NCBI GenBank assembly: GCA_021464415.1
Contig: CM038465.1
Span: forward strand, 21,607,839 to 21,671,838
Reading direction: 5' to 3'
Source: Lonicera japonica
Lineage: Eukaryota > Streptophyta > Magnoliopsida > Dipsacales > Caprifoliaceae
Length of the DNA stretch: 64,000 bases
The position numbers were made by a program, and so were the translations under genes. Under the pieces are notes generated by a model. It ran no database searches, had not been told where the DNA came from, and worked only from the letters and a program-made list of their open reading frames with translations. The first letter of the stretch is position 1, and each line of letters starts with the position of its first letter. Positions 56,114 to 64,000 of the stretch are shown here, piece by piece.

Positions 56114-58961
56114 TGTAACACCCCCGCCTTAATCTACAGGACAACACCCGTAATTAAGATCTGGAGTGCTACTAACCCATCTTAGATTGACTAAAATGGG
56201 TATATATGAAAAACATATAAAGAAATTAAGATAGTACTGTCATGCTCGTTAAACAACAACTTCATAATCATGCTAAAGATAGTAGTATTGTACATAAACA
56301 TGCATCCATGCATATAGTCATTACATAAAATTGATCAAGTAAATCCAACTTTTATATATATAACTTCGGGCTAGCCGTGGCTGCCCCTGAGAACATATAA
56401 ACGACAAAAGCACTTCTGTATCAGAGCCACTAACGCGTTCCCGATCCCGTCACGTCCCTGACCTCTTTGGACTCCTGGCTACCTGTAAAGTTTTAGAAAA
56501 ACGGGGTGAGCATATCGCTCAGTAGGGGGTAAGGGAAAATGGTGAAACTTTGAAAACATAACTTGATTTATTATCGTAAACAAAGTAATTCCTTTCAGAG
56601 TACAATATAAACATTAATTGTAACATATCGTAGACGTCATTGGATCATGATAATGCTTGCTCATGCATATGCAGGTTACCTCCTTTTGTGTCAACCCATC
56701 TCCACACCTTGGTGATACGTGCCAGTGAGAATCCGAGCCAACATGGCCTTATAAAATTCATCCGCTCCAAGAGAATATAATATAACCATAGTTTGCTTCA
56801 ATAAGAATCCGAACTGGCATCACAATATAGAATCTGTCGCCCCAAACGGCATACCAATATTACCATACCCAGGAAGTGGAACCACAATCCTGTCCATCTT
56901 CCTTAGAAAAGAATCGAATTCATGATGCGTTGCCAATGCCAAGGTTCCCGGGTCTTTTGCCGGTGGCTTATTGGCGGCCAAACAATATCCCCCAGGGGTT
57001 TAGGGCTTTTCAACCCAAGGGCACCGGGCCTTGCCTATTTTCCCATCCCGGCAAGCACCATGAAAACATATATTCATACAGAATTCACATCACCCTTGGT
57101 CATCCACGACCAAGCATAATCATTTCCAAGAGATCAATCAACCAATCGTATCAGATAAGACAATATCAAGATAGAAATGAAGCTTCCATGAATTGCCATA
57201 AGAAATAAACCTCCATGTAGCCTCCGAGCAGAGATATATATATAATGAAGCTTTCAGCATCATAATAAAAGACATACGCCCATTCGATGGGCCATAAGAG
57301 GATCCGAGCTTGCCAGAGAATCTTCAAGATTGCGGTTGACACAACAATGGTGCAGAACATGCATATATGCTCTTTATGACAACTAAAAACAACACATGCC
57401 ACTTAAACTTCATTCATCATGTAGCCATGCTCCTTGTCGTATACATAACCCATTTACGAATTCACTTAGAAACAACCAAGCATGTATATTCAAGGAACAT
57501 CACATACAAGTCTATATTACATAGATGTCAAGTTCAAGTGGCATATCTTGTCTCAACTAATGCATCATAGATACAATAGAAACCACATATGCCATATAAA
57601 CTCTAACCAATTTACGTCCATGTTCTTTGGTGTATACAAACCCTTTACTAATCATTTTCTTGTCAAACCAACACATATACATCCAAAGAACATTCATATG
57701 AATCAATAACATATAATCATGGAGCTTAGATGGCATATTTTGCTTCATATCATAGAATCATAGCTTAATCATGCTTGGTTTATGAATATCAAATGATATA
57801 GTCAACATATTAACATTCATGTACATAATCATCCATATATAATCAACAACAAATATGCACTTTATAAATCACGTATATGTATATAATAACTCATCTTTCG
57901 ATAAATAAAATCATAATATTGAGTTTTGAAAATATTTAACCCCTACCTCATGTATATAGACCAAAAGAAAGAAGAAAGCTATAAACCGAAGCCCCGTTCG
58001 GTAAAATCCTTAAGCTCTCGTCTCACCGCGTTCATAACATAGCCAAATCCTCGAATTAATGGAGTATAAACCCAACCCAAGTAACCAAAACTCATGCCTA
58101 AGCTTTTATAGAAGAAAACCAAGGTAGAAGATGATGAATAGTACCTTAGAGATGGGTTTGGATGTTTTCGAGCTTGAATCTTCGATCGTGGATGAAAGAT
58201 GCGTAGAAATCTTTCTCTTTCTCTCTCTAGAACCCTCTAGAACTCCCTAGAGGAGTGTGGAAATGTTTGGTACGAAGTTTGGATGAAAAAGGACCAAAAA
58301 TGGCTTAAAAACGTGCTTAAGTCGGTGGGAATAGTTAACTAGCGGACCAGTATGCAAAATACCGAATACCGGTCCGTGGAGCACAAATTTCCCAAAATTT
58401 TGGTGCCGGACCGGTATGCCAAGAACGCCATACCGGTCCGCGCTTTAATTTTTGGGCCCTGGAGCACTGTTTTTAGTTTGGCCATAACTTTTCGTTCCGA
58501 ACTCCGATTGAGGCGTTCTTTATATGCACGGAAAGGTATTTCAAAGCTCTACAACTTTGTAAGAGAAAGTGTTCCCAAATTATGGATATATTTTTCCCAT
58601 AAATTCACCGAAGACAGCGCTCTGCCAAAGCGCTATCGAATGATCAGAATTTGACGATGGACCTACTTTGCACCCTGGTTTGACCCACGAGGAGTGTGAA
58701 TTGGACTTCGGCCAAAACACGAAAGTTATAGAATGGTACAAATACTAGACACTTATGCAAACGGAATCTCATTCCGATAAATAGAGAAGAAATTACGATA
58801 GCTCAAAGATAGCTAGAAATAACAAATCGCAAAAGACCAAAACTTCTTATTTACCAACCAAAATCAATTCAAACCACCCGAGTCACATAAAGATCACTCA
58901 TATGAGTATAAATGAGCTAATATAATTCAATTTAATACAAATTAAAGTATGGGGTATTACA
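56114..58961 (-). repeat. Solo LTR, 2,848 bp
   Basis: TGTAACACCCC...GGGGTATTACA with 5-bp TSD TCTGA. On the minus strand it starts TGTAATACCCCATAC and ends GGGGGTGTTACA, the style of long chromovirus (Tekay/Del-like) LTRs in eudicots, which is why I orient it minus. No internal domains, no second LTR. It contains repeated ACCGGTATGC/ATACCGGTCCG blocks at 58345-58440. The lineage is an inference. Confidence 0.8.
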
Positions 58962-58966
58962 TCTGA
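58962..58966. repeat. Target site duplication TCTGA (right)
   Basis: Copy of 56109-56113. Confidence 0.88.
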
Positions 58967-59760
58967 TCCGTGGGCATTCTTTTCCAATAGAAAGTTCAGT
59001 TCTCAAATCTTCAATGTGTTGACTGCTGGAGCCACCTTAATCTTCCACAATATTTGGAAATGTAGAAATGATGCAATCTTCAACAACATCAAACCTAATT
59101 TCTCTGCCTTCAAACATCTTATCACTAATTGCATCTTTGAGCTGAGTGATGCCATTCCTGGTACCATGTAAAACACGGTTTTTGACCTTCTCTCCCTCAA
59201 GAAGTTCCACATTACTGGCAGGCCTCCTAAGTGTCAAAAAGTGAAAGAAGTTTTCTGGACTCCTCCTCCTCCAGGCTGGTTAAAGGTTAACACTGATGGC
59301 ATGGCTGCTGGTTGCCTTGGGCCCTCCTCTATAGGTGGTATATTTAGAAACTGTAGAGGCTTCTGCAAAGGTGCTTTCTGTGGTAACATTGGTTCTCACA
59401 ATGCTTCCTATGCTGAAGTTAACGCCCTCATTCAAGCCATTGAGTTTGCTTGGCTCAAAGGTTGGAAGAAAATTTGGTTTGAAATGGACTCTATATCTAC
59501 ATTGCATTGCCTACTCAACACCTGCTCCTTTGTTCCTTGGCAACTCTCTATTAGATGAAACAATTGTAGGCACTTTCTCTCACAAATGCATTTCTTTGCC
59601 TCTCATTCCTTCAGGGAAGCCAACTCTGTGGCTGACAAACTCTCTAAGATAGGCCTCTCTTTCCCTCACATTCAATGGTGGTCTTCTCCTCCCTCTCAGA
59701 TTGCTCAACTTTACACCCATGATCTCACCTGCAGGCCTAATTACAGATTTAGCTAGGCAT
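58967..59760 (+). pseudogene. LINE ORF2 C-terminus (RNase H)
   Basis: The frame resumes with WAFFSNRKFSSQIFN and HNIWKCRNDAIFNN, then RNase H: PPPGWLKVNTDGMAAG, NASYAEVNALIQAIEFAW and KIWFEMDS (Asp, Glu and Asp visible). A stop interrupts at about 59169, and a frameshift near 59550 precedes the last motif (HREANSVADKLSKIG-like, readable in another frame at 59610-59650). Confidence 0.8.
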
Positions 59761-60246
59761 TTGTTTAGCAATTGTTTGCTCTGTTTGAGTTCTCAATTTC
59801 CATCTCTTTTGACTTGTTTTTGGCAAAGGATGTATTTTTTGTCTTTGTACACTTACTGTTGCTGCTTTGTTTGGCTCTTGATCTTCACGCACATGTTAGA
59901 TCAATTCACAAACATTTTTTTGTATAGGATATTAATTTCCTATTGTTGGCCTACAATGTACTTGTACATCTTTTCTTTCAAGCCTAGATGGTGGGCTTTT
60001 GTAACCCTCTTTTACTTTTATTATTTTTTATGGCAGTACCTTAGTGCCTAAGGGCCTAGTGGATTTTCTCTAAAAAAAGTTGAGGGATATGGTGAGATTA
60101 ATTCTTACCTTTTGCTTTTTTTCATGACAAAATTTTCTTTGGGTGATGGTGGGGAATTTTTTTCCACAAAATATTAAAGGAGGATGGAGGATGTATACTC
60201 ACAAAAATGAGCATGAGATGGAAAGGATCGCACAATATGCCTCAAT

Positions 60247-60316
60247 TTATTTTCCATCTTCTCACTTAAACTAGTTGTTTTTATTTTCATTTTCTATGTT
60301 GCTATCAAACGGAGCC
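60247..60316 (-). mobile_element. Tourist-like MITE, right arm
   Basis: Reverse complement of 30668-30736, followed by TAA (60317-60319). 60078-60246 is probably residual MITE interior. Confidence 0.75.
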
Positions 60317-60319
60317 TAA

Positions 60320-61184
60320 GAGTGTATAAATAATGCACACTATAACATGTGAATTTTTAACCATTAGATTATTATACGTTTTGAAGAAAGTTTTGGTGAA
60401 AGATGGTGTTTTATAATATAGATTCGGCCCTTCAAAATGGTTTATTTAAGGTAATTAAAAATAAAATTTGTCACAACCTGATAATAATGCTATTTCTTTT
60501 TAGGCAATTTTGTACTGAAGCTTGGTAATTAACTGGTAGGGTGTGATCTTTGTAAGGATTATAAGGCTATTTCTCTTTAGTTGAAAATATTAAATTTTAA
60601 AATGATTATGAGAGAAATGTTTTAATTAGAATGTAACTCAACATGCTTAAACACATGTTTTGTATTATAATTTGTCCATGAAACGAAAAAAAAAATGAGT
60701 AAAAATATAAAATAAGAAATTACAACTTTTATTCTAAATGACTAAATTAGGCCTTTCCGTTCCTTAATCAACATCATACATGCCCAATCGTAGTGGCCCA
60801 CTGGCACTACAAATGTAAGAAGTAAGCACAACTCTTCGTTAATCTTTATTTGGCACAAATGTGAAATTTATGATTTTTTGTTTTAATATATTAATTTTTA
60901 TCAAGTAAAAGTAAAACAAATAATAAAATTAAATTTATTTGTGAAATACAAACAATCAACTTAACCTTTCGATTTGAGTGGATGTAAACATGCATGCTTT
61001 TAGGTCTTCTAAAAGTAATCTTATTATTTTTTTCTGACTAAAACTGTGTGTATTAGATTGAGCGGTTATGATTATTTGCTAAATGAAGAAAATAAGAATA
61101 TCTTTTTCGTAAAAATAATTGTTGCATTAAAGTATTGTACAGTATGCCCTATCAAGGTTTAACGAAAGAATTTAAATAGACATC
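60320..61184. other. AT-rich intergenic, no gene seen
   Basis: No coding pattern or repeat recognised. Confidence 0.5.
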
Positions 61185-62822
61185 ATGAATAAAATACAAA
61201 ATAACACTTCCAAGACATTTTTTTTAAGTTACACATTTTATAAGAAAATAAAATTATTTTCAACAAAATTATGTTAATAAAATGAAACGTAACTATTACC
61301 GAAAAACTGGGCCAAAAGGAACTCATTAAAAAGAAATTATAATTAATAAGAAAATATCAATTTAAGAGTGTAATTTTTATGCGTCTCTTTTTTACTGCAA
61401 ATATCATATTAAGATACTAATTGCTCTATCACATTATAGAAAATAAATTAAATATAAAACTCTCACTTGTGTCGTTTTTTACAGGAAGAAGTATATTTAA
61501 GACAAATATCTTATTTATTTAACCTAACTTAACTATAATTTAGCCACCGATTCCATGCACTAAATCCACAAATAAAAACATACAATCTTATATTTTGGAA
61601 AAAAAAGAGAGGCAAAGAGAGTAATAGCTTATTATTGCACTTCTTCGCTAAAAACAGAAAAGGCTTCACACGGGCTTGTGCTTTTCCATCATTATCTCTG
61701 CTATTATTATAAGTGGTAATTTGAATTGCTCTATGACATTATAGAAAATAAATTAAATATAAAACTATAGCTTGCTTCGTCTTTCACAGGAAGAAGTATA
61801 TCTAAAGCATGTATTTCATTTATTTAACCTAACTTAACTGTAATTTAGCCACCCATGCATGTCATGGATTTGGCTCCTCTAAAGTGGCCAATTTGACATT
61901 AACGGTACAGTGGAACATTATAGACCGTTTAATTAGCTAGATACGAGTAAATGCCGTTCATTCTTCTCCTTTAAGGTTTCTCTCTTCTTCTTCTTCTTCT
62001 TATTTTTTTTATCACTTACAAGATTTCTCTCTCCTATATTTGTACAAATTTAAAAATTTTATTTCTTGTATCTATTGTTTTTTAATGTGCATTTTTTTTT
62101 ATCTTTATTGGATTCATTGAAAAACACCAAAATTCTCTTCAAAAAAAATATTAATTGTCCTACAAATAAAAAAAGATCAAAAATTGGGGCTAATAAAGAA
62201 GGTAGAAGCAAATTATTTGTTTTTTTCCTAGAAACATAACCCAACCAAAAATAGGGACTGTCATGAATTAATTTTTCCTTTGATAATTGTGTTTTATAAT
62301 ACGATAATGAATTAACTAAGAAAAATATAAATCGATAATGCTAATTTCTGTAGTAGAAGTAATTTTGAAATAGCAATTTTCATTATTCGATCAACCATAT
62401 GACTCTGCCTCTCTCATTTGGTGAACTTTCACTGTCACATGGACATATGGCTCTAAAATAAGATTAAAAATTAAAGGGTTGCATAATTTTCCATTTCCAC
62501 TAATTAATAAGGGTTTTTTAAGATCAAGTTAATTTTTTTGAAATGAGGTTCACAATTAATTAATTTTTTCGAATGATATAGTTTATAAGTTTTGGTACTC
62601 ACACATATTTTTGTATTTGGTGTACATTATTTGTATCAACTAGCAATATTTTTGGTACTTGTAACACAGTTCCGCCAAATATTTAGCTTTCGCAAGAGTC
62701 ATATACCAAAACAGCATTGTAAAATTTTTTAAACGTAAAGATCATATCATAAAAGCCCTTAAAAGAAGTTTTTAAAAATCTGGATTAAGTTTGTATCTGT
62801 ATTGGCACATATTAAAAAAAAA
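61185..62822 (-). repeat. Right arm of the 1.7-kb inverted repeat
   Basis: Reverse-complement partner of 14822-16512, colinear across its length, including the internal duplicated block (about 61420-61560 and 61720-61860). The inner edge, near a TTTAAATAGACATCATGAATA match, and the outer edge, at GCACATATTA, are both abrupt. Confidence 0.85.
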
Positions 62823-63860
62823 TTATAATTATATTATAATATATAAATATATGTATATATAATAAGTTATATCACGTCATTATTTACCATAAATTAGCAA
62901 GAAAATCAAGTGCATATCATAGTACTCATCGTATATATAGTTAATATAACATATAACAGATCATCGCTCCTAAATATAACAAAAATGTATAAATTTAGGG
63001 AGATACTCACCATAGTATATATGCAAGACTAGCAAAGTTAACAATTTTAATCCACTCCCGCCAACTTGAATGTTGTTTTGCCCTAAAAGGAACACGTAAA
63101 CTTAAAATTTAAAAGAACAAGGAGGGATGTAAGTTATCATCTGGATAAGCGATTTATCAAAGAAAGTAGAACCTGCACACTAGATAAAACTTTAAGCACA
63201 AGAGATTTGTTAATCGTTCCAATAATATAAATGGCATCCAAAAATATGTGAAAATAAATCCAAAGCTTAATATATCACCATTAAATATTTAATTTCTTGA
63301 ATTCATCATAAATCAATAATCTAAAAAATTGGGGATCATCCCAATAAAACATGTATATCACCATAAGCTTAAAAATATAATCAAAATAAATATAGCAATT
63401 TAGCTCAAGATAATAAAACTTCATTATATAATCATGACCTACTAGATAAGAAAATTAGTTAATTGGTGGTGGCCATGGGTCTTGAGATATACGAAAAAAT
63501 TATGATCATTGTTAAAAGAATTATAAGTATCATATATATTGATGGTGTCAAAATCTAGAAGTAGATAATTAACCAATCAATAAGCGAATATCGGTGAATA
63601 AAAAATAAATGCGGCGCAATGATGAACATATGACTTTTTTTTAAGGTAGGTTCCCCCGGTAGCGCTTATGCTATTCCAGTGGTACGTCCTCCTTTTGTGT
63701 GTGCTTGCTTTGTATTAGCTCAAAGGCAATTAATTTGGATGATAATACAAGATACCAACTTCTCTCTCTCTATAATTTCCTTAATTATATTTATAAGTAT
63801 AGAATTAGGATTACAAATATTTCAATAGAATAAATAATAAACTGTGTAGGAGAGAGTGTA
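62823..63860. other. AT-rich intergenic, no gene seen
   Basis: Nothing recognised apart from AT-rich runs. Confidence 0.5.
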
Positions 63861-63869
63861 TAAGGGTTG

Positions 63870-64000
63870 TTTGTATTTTTTGGAGTATGAAAATAGAGAG
63901 TATATGACCCTTCTATTTTTTGGGGGTATGAAAAGAGAGGGTATAAGACCCTTTCTATTTTTTGGGGTATGAAAAGAAAGAGTATATGACTCTTCTATTT
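63870..64000 (+). repeat. ~40-bp tandem repeat reaching the window end
   Basis: Three copies of TTTTTGGGGTATGAAAAGAG-AGAGTATATGACCCTTCTAT with small changes; continues beyond the window. Confidence 0.8.

Larger units (their letters stand above)
30737..60077 (+). mobile_element. L1-like LINE split by two LTR insertions
   Basis: Plus-strand non-LTR element: ORF1 (DUF4283, CCHC) 30727-33096, ORF2 (endonuclease, RT) 33093-35407, continued at 55093-56113 (RT end, zf-RVT) and 58962-59760 (RNase H), and a 3' UTR ending in CTAAAAAAAG about 60077. After removing 35408-55097 and 56114-58966 the protein homology is continuous. Many stops and frameshifts. No LINE TSD could be seen; the 5' boundary is approximate. 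Confidence 0.85.

Overview
The window looks like eudicot nuclear DNA in a transposon-dense intergenic region. It is AT-rich, carries plant retroelement lineages (Ty1/copia, Ty3/gypsy chromovirus-type and Tat-type, plant L1-like LINEs with DUF4283 ORF1), Tourist-like and hAT-like MITEs, and no intact housekeeping gene, rRNA or tRNA gene. Species cannot be decided. The only host-like coding remnants I recognise are two inverted pseudogene copies of an NHL/LEA_2-type protein.

Layout. 1-1580: Copia element on the minus strand, running off the left edge (gag, PBS, LTR end). 3.66-9.9 kb: minus-strand LINE ORF1 remnant split by a complete Copia element (4329-9390, LTRs 404/403 bp, TSD CCTAA) whose single gag-pol frame has three in-frame stops. 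10.7 kb: SINE candidate. 11.7-12.0 kb: CACTA-like terminus. 12.6-14.0 kb: hAT-like MITE with a Tourist-like MITE nested inside. 14.82-16.51 kb: 1.7-kb repeat that recurs inverted at 61.19-62.82 kb. 16.5-17.7 kb: gypsy LTR, PBS and gag start. 18.1-24.15 kb: decayed minus-strand gypsy split by a 2,018-bp solo LTR (TSD CATAG). 24.77-27.35 kb: 2.6-kb palindrome carrying the two LEA_2-like pseudogenes. 30.67-60.32 kb: a nest in which a Tourist-like MITE was entered by a plus-strand LINE, and the LINE was then entered by a 19.7-kb Tat-lineage element (35408-55092, TSD TTTAG) and by a 2.85-kb solo LTR (56114-58961, TSD TCTGA). The right end is AT-rich with a short tandem repeat.

The most notable object is the Tat-lineage element. 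On the sense strand it encodes gag-protease-RT-RNase H-archaeal-type RNase H (1,887 codons), then one TGA, then integrase in the same frame. Downstream, on the opposite strand, lie two further genes: a 418-residue single-exon protein resembling DUF7745, and a five-exon plant-mobile-domain (PMD) gene with all introns in phase 0. Intron 1 of the PMD gene holds a 26-copy, ~69-bp tandem array. The 12-bp palindrome TGTCGCGCGACA is clustered just upstream of a TATA box at every promoter I can infer in the element: 10 and 11 copies in the two LTRs and 3 copies before each antisense gene. I saw it nowhere else in the window. This suggests a shared cis-regulatory switch for the sense transcript and both antisense genes, possibly recognised by an element-encoded protein.

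Relative order of events: MITE first, then LINE, then the Tat element and the solo-LTR parent. The Tat LTRs differ by about 11 substitutions over ~1.67 kb (hand count), so it is the youngest large insertion. The Copia LTRs differ by 5 substitutions and one indel over ~404 bp. All comparisons were made by eye.
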